10,820 bases of DNA from positions 1-10,820 of the forward strand of contig CAZZNQ010000115.1 of NCBI GenBank assembly GCA_964655775.1, given 5' to 3'. The stretch comes from CAZZNQ01 sp964655775. Its GTDB lineage: Bacteria > Planctomycetota > Brocadiia > SM23-32. The notes below the pieces were generated by a model. That model ran no database searches and had not been told where the DNA came from. It was given only the letters and a program-made list of their open reading frames with translations. The position numbers were made by a program, and so were the translations under genes. Shown here piece by piece: positions 1 through 7,219 of this stretch (positions are counted from its first letter, which is position 1; every line of letters begins with the position of its first letter).

Positions 1-944
1 TGCCCGAGAACATCGAGCTTCTGAGCGGTCCCGGATGCCCGGTCTGCGTGACTCCCACGACGTACATCGACCGCGCCGTCGAGATGGCCCTGGAGGACGG
101 CGCCCTGCTTACCACGTTCGGCGACCTGTACCGCGTGCCGGGCGGAGAGTGCAGCCTGGAGGACGCCGTCGCCCGCGGGGCGGACGTGCGCGTGGTCTAC
201 TCGCCGCGCGACGCGCTCCGGATCGCCCGAGAGAATCCATCGCGGGAGGTCGTCTTTCTGGGCGTGGGCTTCGAGACGACCGCCCCCGCCGTTGCCGCAA
301 CGATCCTTGGGGCAGCCGCCGAAGATGCCCGCAACTTCCGGGTGATGTCGGGTCACAAGACCATGCCCCGGGCGATGCGGGCGCTGGTGGAAGGCGGCGA
401 CGCCGCGCTGGACGGATTCATACTGCCGGGCCACGTCGCCACAGTGTCCGGGGCTGCGCCCTACCGGTTCCTGCCGGACGAGTATGGCCTCGCCTGTTGC
501 GTAAGCGGATTTGAACCGACCGACCTGCTCCGGGCGATACTCTCGCTGACAAAGCAGGTCGCCGAGGGAGGTCCGAACCTGGACAACCAGTACCACAGGG
601 CCGTGAAGCTGGAGGGCAACCCCCTGGCGCGTAAGGCGGTCGAGCAGGTATTTCTGCCCGCGGACAGCCAGTGGCGCGGCCTGGGCATGGTGCCGGGCAG
701 CGGACTGGACGTGCGGCCCGAATTCAGCGCCCATGCGGCGCCCGCACCGGATCCGGCCGTACCCTCGGCGGAGAGCGGCGCCTGCCGATGCCCGGAGGTG
801 CTGCGCGGGTTGGCGCATCCGCCGGAATGTCCGCTGTTCGCGAAGGCCTGTACGCCGGATTCACCGGTCGGTGCCTGCATGGTCTCCAGCGAGGGCGCCT
901 GTGCGGCGGCGTACAAGTACGGCATCGGCGAGGAGCGGCAATGA
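1..944 (+). CDS. hypD: Hydrogenase maturation protein HypD (5' end outside window)
   Basis: HypD works with HypC as the scaffold on which the Fe(CN)2CO unit of [NiFe] hydrogenase is assembled in the cytoplasm. The frame is open from base 3 and gives 313 residues; full HypD is about 370, so roughly 60 N-terminal residues, including the first conserved CGTH-type cysteine motif, lie upstream. Visible hallmarks are GPGCPVC at bases 27-47 (the redox CxxC), the HKTMPRAMRAL segment, GFETTAPA, and a C-terminal cysteine-rich block (CRCPEVLRG, then ECPLF, ACTP, GACMVSSEGAC) that in this family binds a [4Fe-4S] cluster. The stop overlaps the hypE start in an ATGA, which indicates translational coupling. 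Other hyp genes are expected upstream but cannot be seen. The family call is secure from the motifs. Confidence 0.97.
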   Translation, partial: PENIELLSGPGCPVCVTPTTYIDRAVEMALEDGALLTTFGDLYRVPGGECSLEDAVARGADVRVVYSPRDALRIARENPSREVVFLGVGFETTAPAVAATILGAAAEDARNFRVMSGHKTMPRAMRALVEGGDAALDGFILPGHVATVSGAAPYRFLPDEYGLACCVSGFEPTDLLRAILSLTKQVAEGGPNLDNQYHRAVKLEGNPLARKAVEQVFLPADSQWRGLGMVPGSGLDVRPEFSAHAAPAPDPAVPSAESGACRCPEVLRGLAHPPECPLFAKACTPDSPVGACMVSSEGACAAAYKYGIGEERQ

Positions 945-1951
945 GCGAAGAGACGGTGAAGTTGGGACACGGCAGCGGCGGAACGCTTACCCATCGGCTG
1001 ATAGAGGAGACCATCCTGCGCGCGTTCCCGTCGCCGCGGCTGGCGTCCCTGCCCGACAGCGCCACCATCGAGACGCCGACGAGCCGGATCGCGTTCACGA
1101 CGGACAGCTACGTGGTCGATCCCGTTTTCTTCCCCGGCGGCGACATCGGCAAGCTGGCCGTCTGCGGAACGGTGAACGATCTGGCCATGGTCGGCGCGAT
1201 TCCGCGCTATGTGAGCTGCGCCTTGATCGTCGAAGAGGGCCTGCCGATGGCCGATCTCCGGGCTGTGCTCGACTCGATGGCGAAGGCGGCCGAGGAGGCC
1301 GGTGTCGAAGTCGTAACCGGCGACACCAAGGTGGTGCCCCGGGGCAAAGCGGACCGGCTGTTCGTGAACACGGCCGGCGTCGGCTTCGTCCCCGCCGACG
1401 GGCCCTTACCCGGAGGCGATGCGGAACCGGGGGACATCGTCATTGTGTCGGGACCGATCGGTGACCACGGCGCCGCCGTGCTGGCGGAGCGCGAGGGACT
1501 GAACCTGGAGAGCAGCGTGCAGAGCGACTGTGCGCCCCTTACCGAGGCGGCACAGGCCGTGCTGGGCGCGGCGCGGCGCGTTCCGTTCCTGCGCGACTTG
1601 ACGCGCGGCGGTCTTGCCACCATTATGAATGAGTGCACCGGCCCGGGCAGACCGGGCGTTCTGCTGCGCGAGGCGGACGTGCCCGTGCGGGAGGAGGTGC
1701 GCTCCATATGCGAGCTGCTCGGGCTGGACCCGTTGTATCTCGCGTGCGAAGGACGACTTGTGGCAGTGGTGGACGCAGAGAGCGCGGACATCGTGCTTCG
1801 GGAGCTCGGCGTGCTCAACACCGAGCGCGGCTGCGCGGCGGTCGGCGTCATCAGTGAACGTTACGAGGGCAAGGTGGCGCTGGAGACGCCGCTCGGCACG
1901 CGCAGGTTGCTGCAGATGCTCAGCGGCGAGCAGTTGCCGAGAATCTGCTGA
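941..1951 (+). CDS. hypE: Hydrogenase maturation protein HypE (carbamoyl dehydratase)
   Basis: HypE takes a carbamoyl group from HypF onto its C-terminal cysteine and dehydrates it with ATP to a thiocyanate, then passes the cyanide to the iron held by HypC-HypD. The protein has 336 residues, normal for the family. It starts LGHGSGG (residues 8-14), has the PurM/AIRS-type nucleotide-binding core (TDSYVVDP at 54-61, NDLAMVGA at 79-86, TGDTKVV at 126-132) and ends in the diagnostic PRIC with the acceptor cysteine at position 336. The ATG at 941 overlaps the hypD stop and has AGGAG at 931-935. A longer open frame runs upstream inside hypD, but the LGHGSGG start fixes the N-terminus here. Presence of hypD and hypE implies a [NiFe] hydrogenase elsewhere in the genome. 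Confidence 0.98.
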   Translation: MSEETVKLGHGSGGTLTHRLIEETILRAFPSPRLASLPDSATIETPTSRIAFTTDSYVVDPVFFPGGDIGKLAVCGTVNDLAMVGAIPRYVSCALIVEEGLPMADLRAVLDSMAKAAEEAGVEVVTGDTKVVPRGKADRLFVNTAGVGFVPADGPLPGGDAEPGDIVIVSGPIGDHGAAVLAEREGLNLESSVQSDCAPLTEAAQAVLGAARRVPFLRDLTRGGLATIMNECTGPGRPGVLLREADVPVREEVRSICELLGLDPLYLACEGRLVAVVDAESADIVLRELGVLNTERGCAAVGVISERYEGKVALETPLGTRRLLQMLSGEQLPRIC

Positions 1952-2007
1952 CGAGCAGACGCGTTTCCGAGCGGTACCAATGGAAGGAGGGGGCGTCGCG
2001 ACAGGGC

Positions 2008-3405
2008 ATGGACGAGACGAAGATCAGGAAACGTCTGCGGCAGTTCGGCCATGAGCGTGTGCTCGAGATGCTGGACCGCCTTGCCGACGAAAAGAAAGCC
2101 GAAACACTCGAAGAGATCGCCGGGCTGGACCTTCAGCACGTCCAGAACCTGGCGTCCCTCATCGGAACCCCGCCCACCGACATAAGCTTCTCGGACGTGA
2201 AGCCGCCGAAAGTCGAGCGGGTGCCCCTCAGCCAGAAACAGCAGAGGGCCGAAAGGGGCGCCGTCAGGCTCGGTGCCAAGGCCCTGAAGGGCGATCGCGT
2301 GGTGGCGCTCACGGTGGCCGGCGGCCACGGCACGAGACTGGGCTACGACCATCCGAAGGGCACCTACCCGATCAGCCCGATACGCAATCTCTGCCTGTTC
2401 GGTCTGTTCGCCGAACAGATACTGGCCGCGCGCCGGACCTACGGATGCCGGCTGCCCTGGTTCATCATGAACAGCCCCTCGACCGCCGAGGAAACGCGCC
2501 ATCACTTCGAGGAGCACAACTACTATGGACTGGGCGCGGACAACGTCCACTTCTTCTGTCAGGACACCAATCCCATCCTGGACGAGGACGGCGGGCTGCT
2601 TCTGACGCCCGAGGGCCGACTGCTGCGCGGACCCGACGGCCACGGCGGAACGTTCAACGCTCTCCAGAAGAGCGGCCTGACGGAGTTGATGAGGGAGAAC
2701 GGATGGGACCTGATCAGCTACTTCCAGGTGGATAATCCCCTGGCGACAGTCGCCGATCCGCGGTTCATCGGCCATCATGTCAAGAAGGGCGCCGAGTTCT
2801 CCTGCAAGGTGGTTCCCAAGCGCAGCCCCGATGAAGGGCTGGGCCTTGCCGTCCTGAAGGACTCGCACCCCGCGATAGTCGAGTACGTAGACGTGCCCGA
2901 TGAGGTGGCTTCCGCGCGGTCTCCGTCGGGTAAGCTGCGATTCACATTCGGCAGCATCGCCATCCACATTCTCAGCCTGCCGTTCGTCGAGCGCATCATC
3001 GACATGGTCGACGGGCTGCCCTGGCACGTCGCCGAGAAGCAGTATGACGTATTAGATCCGGAGACCGGCCGGGCCGCACCCGCCGAATGCCACAAGTTCG
3101 AACGGTTCGTATTCGACGCGCTGCCGATGGCCAGCGAGTGCGCCTTCGTGGAGGTCCGGCGCGACACCGAGTTCGCCCCCGTCAAAACGGCCGAGGGCGA
3201 CGACAGCCCCGCCACGGCGAAGACCATGATGCAGCGGATGTGGCTGCAGTGGGTGCGCAGCACCGGCGTACGAGTGGATTCTCCCAGAGACCTGGCGCAG
3301 CCGGTGATCGAGATCAGCCCGCTCTTTGCAGCCGATGCGGAGGAATTGCGCAGCCGCGTCGAATCGGATTGGCGGCCGGAGCTGCCGTTGCTGCTCGTGC
3401 CCTGA
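2008..3405 (+). CDS. UDPGP-family UDP-N-acetylhexosamine (UDP-sugar) pyrophosphorylase
   Basis: Members of this GT-A fold nucleotidyltransferase family couple UTP and a sugar-1-phosphate to UDP-sugar and pyrophosphate in the cytoplasm. The 465-residue protein has an alpha-helical N-terminal part (about 1-95), then the nucleotide loop AGGHGTRLG at 104-112 with PKG at 116-118, GPDGHGG at 208-214, the metal-site QVDN at 240-243 and KVVPKR at 267-272. The segment from about 154 to 190 (a STAEET patch, NYYGLG, NVHFF) and ADPRFIG at 249-255 resemble eukaryotic UAP1 (UDP-GlcNAc pyrophosphorylase) more than bacterial GalU or GlmU. The substrate (GlcNAc-1-P, GalNAc-1-P or Glc-1-P) cannot be settled. 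One oddity is His110-region position 107 in the loop, where the family usually has Gln (GGQGTRLG). AAGGAGG lies at 1984-1990, rather far (17 nt) from the ATG, but no other in-frame start is available nearby. Confidence 0.9.
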   Translation: MDETKIRKRLRQFGHERVLEMLDRLADEKKAETLEEIAGLDLQHVQNLASLIGTPPTDISFSDVKPPKVERVPLSQKQQRAERGAVRLGAKALKGDRVVALTVAGGHGTRLGYDHPKGTYPISPIRNLCLFGLFAEQILAARRTYGCRLPWFIMNSPSTAEETRHHFEEHNYYGLGADNVHFFCQDTNPILDEDGGLLLTPEGRLLRGPDGHGGTFNALQKSGLTELMRENGWDLISYFQVDNPLATVADPRFIGHHVKKGAEFSCKVVPKRSPDEGLGLAVLKDSHPAIVEYVDVPDEVASARSPSGKLRFTFGSIAIHILSLPFVERIIDMVDGLPWHVAEKQYDVLDPETGRAAPAECHKFERFVFDALPMASECAFVEVRRDTEFAPVKTAEGDDSPATAKTMMQRMWLQWVRSTGVRVDSPRDLAQPVIEISPLFAADAEELRSRVESDWRPELPLLLVP

Positions 3406-3427
3406 TTGCTCCAGCAAGGGGAGGCAG

Positions 3428-4339
3428 ATGGCGCGATTCGTCTACGCTCAGGAGTACTGCTGCGACCTGGGGTTGCACGTCTTCAAGACGGAGAAATATC
3501 GCCTTGTCCACAGCATGATGCTCGAGACGGGCCTCGCCGCACCGGAGGACTTCGCCCGCCCGAAGCCGGCCTCCCGGCACGACCTGGAAATGGTCCACGA
3601 TGCCGAGTACATCGACGATCTCCTCCGCTACCACCACACCGAGCGCACCTTCACCAGCGAGATGCCCATCTCCAGGGATATCATCCAGTCGTTCATCCTG
3701 GGCGCGGGCGGCACCATGCTGGCCTGCCGCACGGCCTCCCAGCAACGCACCATGACCATGAACCTGGCCGGCGGCTTCCACCACGCCTTTCCCGGGCACG
3801 CCGAGGGGTTCTGCTACATAAACGACGTGGCCCTCGGCGTTGCAGCCGTGCGCGACGATGCGTCGGTGACGCGAGCCATGGTCGTGGACTGCGACCTCCA
3901 CCAGGGCAACGGAACCGCCGTCATCTTTCGCGACCAGCCGGACGTCTTCACCTTCAGCATCCATCAGGAGAGCATCTATCCCATCAAGCAACAGAGCGAC
4001 CTGGACATCGGCGTGCCCGATTTCTGCTCCGCGCAGGAGTACCTCGGTCGCCTGGAGCTGAACCTGACCCAGGCCATGGACGACCATGCGCCGGAGCTCG
4101 TCGTCTACGTCGCAGGCGCGGACCCCTACAGGAAGGACCAGCTCGGCAACCTGCTCCTGGACATGGAGGACCTGACGCGGCGGGACGAGATAGTGCTTGG
4201 CGAGTGCAGCCGGCGCGGCATCCCGGCCACCGTCGTGCTTGCCGGTGGCTACGCGCCCGACGTCCGGGACACCGCCCGAATCCATTGCAGCACGGCGCGC
4301 ACGCTCGTCGATTGCGCCACCGGGCTGGAGGAGGCTTGA
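3428..4339 (+). CDS. Histone deacetylase family protein, class IV (HDAC11)-like
   Basis: This is a zinc-dependent amide hydrolase of the arginase/deacetylase fold, 303 residues. All catalytic elements are present: His dyad GGFHHA at 115-120, DCDLHQGNG at 154-162 (charge-relay D154, Zn ligands D156 and H158), the third Zn ligand D232 in GADPYRKDQLG, and the transition-state Tyr275 in AGGYA. The HQGNG (Gln instead of a second His), the IYP after the fifth strand, the RDE motif and the late ARIHCSTA segment match class IV HDACs better than AcuC or polyamine deacetylases. In bacteria the substrate is unknown; human HDAC11 is a defatty-acylase. The ATG at 3428 is preceded by AGGGGAGG at 3417-3424; the frame continues upstream to 3326 but inside the previous gene. 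The gene lies 22 nt after the UDPGP gene and 1 nt before the ComF gene, so co-transcription is likely. Confidence 0.92.
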   Translation: MARFVYAQEYCCDLGLHVFKTEKYRLVHSMMLETGLAAPEDFARPKPASRHDLEMVHDAEYIDDLLRYHHTERTFTSEMPISRDIIQSFILGAGGTMLACRTASQQRTMTMNLAGGFHHAFPGHAEGFCYINDVALGVAAVRDDASVTRAMVVDCDLHQGNGTAVIFRDQPDVFTFSIHQESIYPIKQQSDLDIGVPDFCSAQEYLGRLELNLTQAMDDHAPELVVYVAGADPYRKDQLGNLLLDMEDLTRRDEIVLGECSRRGIPATVVLAGGYAPDVRDTARIHCSTARTLVDCATGLEEA

Positions 4340-4340
4340 C

Positions 4341-5111
4341 ATGCGCATGGCGGATGCGTTCTCGGCAACCGGCGACGCCCTCCACCGCTCCGCCGGCCTC
4401 CTGCTGGACTGGCTCTACCCCCGCCACTGCGTTCACTGCGGCCGCCCGATCGAGGCGGAAGGCGGCGACCCGCTTTGCCGCTCCTGCGACGGACTGATGC
4501 GCTCGCTCCGGATCGGCAGCCGGGTCTGCGAGACCTGCGGATTGCCCCTCGAAGGCGAGCCGACCGCACGGCCGTACTGCGGCACCTGCCTCTCCACGGT
4601 GCGCTACTTCGACCGGGCCCGGGCACCCCTTCTGTACACTGGCCCGGCCGTATCCATAGTCCAGGAGTACAAGTTCCGGGGAGCCTTCTTCCTGGGACCC
4701 AGCGTGCTCGGCGACCTGCTGGATGAGGGCTGGAGGCCCGCAATCCCGTCCGGCGAGTGCATTGTGGCGCCGGTGCCGCTGCACAAGCGGAGACGACGGG
4801 AACGCGGGTACGACCAGGCGCTGCTGCTGGCCCGAAAGCTCGCCCGCCGGCTCGACCTGCCCCTGCAGCCCCGGCTACTGCGGCGCACGCGCTACACGGC
4901 GCAGCAATCGCTGCTACCGAGGCGTGGCCGGTCGGGGAACGTGCGGGGCGCTTTCTCGCTGGGGAAGCGCGCGGCAGCGGAAGAACGGAGCGTGCTGCTG
5001 GTGGACGACGTGATGACGACGGGTGCGACCGCCAGCGAGTGCGCGCGCATGCTCAAGGACGGAGGTGCGGAGCAGGTGTGCGTCTTCACACTGGCTCGTG
5101 TTGCTTCTTGA
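4341..5111 (+). CDS. ComF family protein (phosphoribosyltransferase-like, zinc-finger N-terminus)
   Basis: ComF-type proteins have a type I phosphoribosyltransferase fold. Some are needed for DNA uptake or for using imported DNA, and the enzymatic reaction is not settled. The 256-residue protein has four cysteine pairs in its N-terminal third (C30/C33, C46/C49, C63/C66, C80/C83), which are likely zinc-ribbon ligands, then the family signatures PVPLHKRR at 144-151 and RGYDQ at 156-160, and the PRPP-binding loop LLVDDVMTTGAT at 219-230. The ATG at 4341 follows the HDAC stop by 1 nt, with GGAGGAGG at 4327-4334 as ribosome site; ATG 4347 is a possible alternative. The 3' end overlaps the convergent DUF116 gene by 26 bp. 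No other competence genes are in view, so a role in transformation is only a family-level guess. Confidence 0.94.
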   Translation: MRMADAFSATGDALHRSAGLLLDWLYPRHCVHCGRPIEAEGGDPLCRSCDGLMRSLRIGSRVCETCGLPLEGEPTARPYCGTCLSTVRYFDRARAPLLYTGPAVSIVQEYKFRGAFFLGPSVLGDLLDEGWRPAIPSGECIVAPVPLHKRRRRERGYDQALLLARKLARRLDLPLQPRLLRRTRYTAQQSLLPRRGRSGNVRGAFSLGKRAAAEERSVLLVDDVMTTGATASECARMLKDGGAEQVCVFTLARVAS

Positions 5112-5565
5112 CCTCTCTTACCTTCGCCGAGTCACGCAGCAGGTAGAGGATGGCGTCTTCCACGTCGTCCATGTCCACGTCGGTATCGGTGCAGGGACCG
5201 TGCGGGCGGATATTGATCACGCCGATGCCCGGCTTCGGGAACAGCGCCGTTATCCCTTCCCGCAGTTCCTTCTCGCAGGCGATGGCCACCACGGCCTTAA
5301 TCCCTTCCTGCCGCGCGAGCTTGAGCGCCAATCGGCCGCCGGTCGCCACGGCGCAATGCACGCCGTACTCATCGCACAGATCCACGATGTCCTTGACCTT
5401 GCAGCGGCCGCAACGGGCGCATTCGTGCACGTCCCGCCGGACGTTGCGCGTGCACTGGCTGTTTTGAAGGCAGGACGGCAGCAGCACCAGCAGTTCTTCC
5501 GGTTCGCACCGCGTCCGCCGCAGCCGGGTCAGCCAGTTGAACACCTTTATCAGCCTGCGACCCAT
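5086..5565 (-). CDS. DUF116 domain-containing cysteine-rich protein
   Basis: The protein has 159 residues and matches the DUF116 family, whose function is not established. It contains ten cysteines: 20, 32, 38, 49, 52, 55, 64, 71, 97 and 125. The arrangement LPSC, then C at 38, then CARCGRC at 49-55, a GVHCAVATGG segment, IACEKEL at 95-101 and PHGPCTDTDVD at 121-131 is typical of the family and suggests a metal or iron-sulfur site; that is inference. A basic N-terminus (MGRRLIK) is followed by a tryptophan-containing helix that may be peripheral to the membrane, but no clear transmembrane segment is visible. The start ATG shares one base with the fmt stop (TAATG, bases 5567-5563 on the minus strand) and is preceded by a strong AGGAGG (bases 5576-5571). 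It is the last gene of the leftward operon. Confidence 0.88.
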   Translation of the reverse strand: MGRRLIKVFNWLTRLRRTRCEPEELLVLLPSCLQNSQCTRNVRRDVHECARCGRCKVKDIVDLCDEYGVHCAVATGGRLALKLARQEGIKAVVAIACEKELREGITALFPKPGIGVINIRPHGPCTDTDVDMDDVEDAILYLLRDSAKVREVKKQHEPV

Positions 5566-6554
5566 TACGTTCCTCCTGTGGTCCGCCGCTCGTCATCGTG
5601 TACCCGCCGGAAAGAATCTCCGGGCTGGGCCTTGTAGCCGTGCACAAAGTCTCGGCCCTTCATCTCGCGACTGCCGGCGGGTTTCAGCCGGCGAACGGCC
5701 AAGAGGCCGTCGCCCGTCTGCACCAGTAGCCGGTCGTCTTCGGCCCGCACCACCTCGCCGGGCCGAGCTTTGACACCGCCGTCGGCCTCCGCGACTTCGG
5801 TCTCCAGAAACGTGACTCGGATAATGCGGCCGTCGCTGTGCAGTTCCGAATACGCCTGCGGCCACGGCGAAAGCCCGCGCACCATGTTCACGATCTCCGC
5901 CGCGGGCCGCGTCCAGTCCAGATCGCCGTCCCTCTTAGTGAGCTTCCGTGCGAAGAAACCGCCCTCGCGCGGCTGTTCGCACCCGGTCACGCGCTCTCCG
6001 GCGTCCATGCGGCCTAAAACAGCCACAAGCAGCTCGGCCCCGAGCACGGCCAGCCGATCGTGCACTTCGCCGGCCGTCTCATCGTCGCCGATGGCCGTTC
6101 CCCGCTGCCCGAGTATCGGGCCGGCGTCCAGTTTCGGCTCGACGCGGATGACGCTTACTCCGGTCTTCCGCTCGCCCCGCATGACGGCCCAGTTCACGGG
6201 CGCCGCGCCGCGGTAGTCCGGCAGGAGCGATGCATGCAGGTTCACGAAGCCTTTGCGCGTGACCTCCAGCAGCTCCGGGCTGAGTATCTCGCCGAAGGCA
6301 ACCACCACGCCCAGGTCGGCGTCCTCTTCGGCCAGCGCCCGGACAACCGCCGGCCGGCCGGCGCGCGCAGGCTGCAGAACGGGCAGACCCAGTTCTTCCG
6401 CCACCTGTTTGACGGCAGTCGGTCTCGGCGTCTTGCTCCGACCACGGGGCCTGTCCGGCTGCGTGACGACGCGGGCGATCTCGTGTCCCGCCGCGTGCAA
6501 TCCGCGCAGGCTGGGAACAGCGAAATCCGGGCTGCCGAAGAAAAGAAGCCTCAT
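5565..6554 (-). CDS. fmt: Methionyl-tRNA formyltransferase
   Basis: Fmt transfers a formyl group from 10-formyl-tetrahydrofolate to Met-tRNA(fMet) for bacterial translation initiation. The 329-residue length is normal. The N-terminal formyltransferase domain begins MRLLFFGSPDFAVPSL and carries the catalytic triad N105, H107 (NLHASLLP at 105-112) and D143 in PKLDAGPIL, with DYRGAAP at 113-119. The C-terminal tRNA-binding OB-like domain starts around residue 205 and includes RGLSPWPQAY. It sits 53 nt downstream of def, and its stop overlaps the DUF116 start. Upstream of the ATG a weak AAGGCGG is the only ribosome-site candidate, so translation may partly depend on def. The def-fmt pairing is common in bacteria; addition of DUF116 is reported in several anaerobic lineages as I recall. 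Confidence 0.98.
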   Translation of the reverse strand: MRLLFFGSPDFAVPSLRGLHAAGHEIARVVTQPDRPRGRSKTPRPTAVKQVAEELGLPVLQPARAGRPAVVRALAEEDADLGVVVAFGEILSPELLEVTRKGFVNLHASLLPDYRGAAPVNWAVMRGERKTGVSVIRVEPKLDAGPILGQRGTAIGDDETAGEVHDRLAVLGAELLVAVLGRMDAGERVTGCEQPREGGFFARKLTKRDGDLDWTRPAAEIVNMVRGLSPWPQAYSELHSDGRIIRVTFLETEVAEADGGVKARPGEVVRAEDDRLLVQTGDGLLAVRRLKPAGSREMKGRDFVHGYKAQPGDSFRRVHDDERRTTGGT

Positions 6555-6607
6555 AGCGCCGCCTTGGGTGAACTGAGTGAGCGACCCCGGGACGGTTCGC
6601 GGGCCGA

Positions 6608-7114
6608 CTACTCCTCGCGTTCGAGTTCCTTCAACTGATCGCGAACGCTCAGGAGCGCCGTGGGAGAGACCTTGTCGATGATGAGAAGACCGTGCAGGTG
6701 ATCGAGTTCGTGCTGCCAGACGCAGGCGGCGAATCCCTCCGCCGTGATCTCTACGCGCTCGCCGGACAGCGTGTAAGCAACGACCTTAACCCTCTCCGAG
6801 CGCGGCACCGTGAGCTTCATGCCCGGCAGGCTCAGGCATCCTTCCTCAAGCTCCATGCCACCGTCACGTTCGACTATCCGGGGATTGATGAAGACGCGCG
6901 TTCCGTCGCCCTCCAGTTCCGGATCGAGGGTGATGATCTGGTCCGTCCAACCTATCTGCGGACCCGCCAGCCCTACGCCTTCCGACTCGTACATCTGCTC
7001 CAGCATCCGGCGGGCTCGCCTCACCACGTCGTCGTCTATGCGCCTGATGGGGCTGCACGTCCTGCGCAGCACCCGATCCGGGTAACAGCGGATGTCCATG
7101 CTTCCGGTTTTCAT
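6608..7114 (-). CDS. def: Peptide deformylase
   Basis: Def removes the N-formyl group from nascent proteins using a metal (usually Fe2+). The 168-residue protein carries the three family motifs: GVGLAGPQ at 46-53 (the second Ala of the usual GLAAPQ is Gly), EGCLS at 91-95 with metal ligand C93, and HELDH at 135-139 with ligands H135 and H139 and catalytic E136. The ATG at 7114 is supported by AGGAG about 7 nt upstream on the minus strand; a second Met at residue 6 is less well placed for this site. It precedes fmt by 53 nt, so addition and removal of formyl groups are encoded together. The 105 nt upstream separate it from the dCMP deaminase gene. Confidence 0.98.
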   Translation of the reverse strand: MKTGSMDIRCYPDRVLRRTCSPIRRIDDDVVRRARRMLEQMYESEGVGLAGPQIGWTDQIITLDPELEGDGTRVFINPRIVERDGGMELEEGCLSLPGMKLTVPRSERVKVVAYTLSGERVEITAEGFAACVWQHELDHLHGLLIIDKVSPTALLSVRDQLKELEREE

Positions 7115-7219
7115 GGGATATCTCCTGATACTAGCCTACCACAGAACCCCCTCCTCGGGAAAGTATACCGTGATCGCCGAACGCCGGCGGAACAGTCAAG
7201 AAAAGAGGCGGGTGGGGTC
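7115..7219 (-). other. 105-nt gap between dCMP deaminase gene and def
   Basis: This is the longest gap inside the leftward block. It holds the def ribosome site (AGGAG read from about 7121-7126), a small GC inverted repeat CGCCG/CGGCG (7175-7179 and 7185-7189, 5-nt loop) without a T run, and a TATACT read leftward at 7167-7162. A TTGACT lies at 7198-7193, but the spacing to TATACT is 25 nt, too long for a standard sigma-70 promoter. A weak internal promoter for def-fmt-DUF116 is possible but not shown. Confidence 0.3.

Noticed and set aside
1861..3027. Long minus-strand open frame (388 codons) over the hypE end and the UDPGP gene
   Set aside because: No recognisable family, and the opposite strand carries a gene with complete active-site motifs. 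It reflects GC-rich codon bias.
3314..4348. Long minus-strand open frame (344 codons) antisense to the HDAC-like gene
   Set aside because: Val/Ala/Gly-rich shadow translation with no domain, while the plus strand has every catalytic residue of the deacetylase family.
7162..7198. TTGACT and TATACT upstream of def as a sigma-70 promoter
   Set aside because: The spacing is 25 nt, well outside the usual 16-18 nt, and no substitute -35 is at the right distance.
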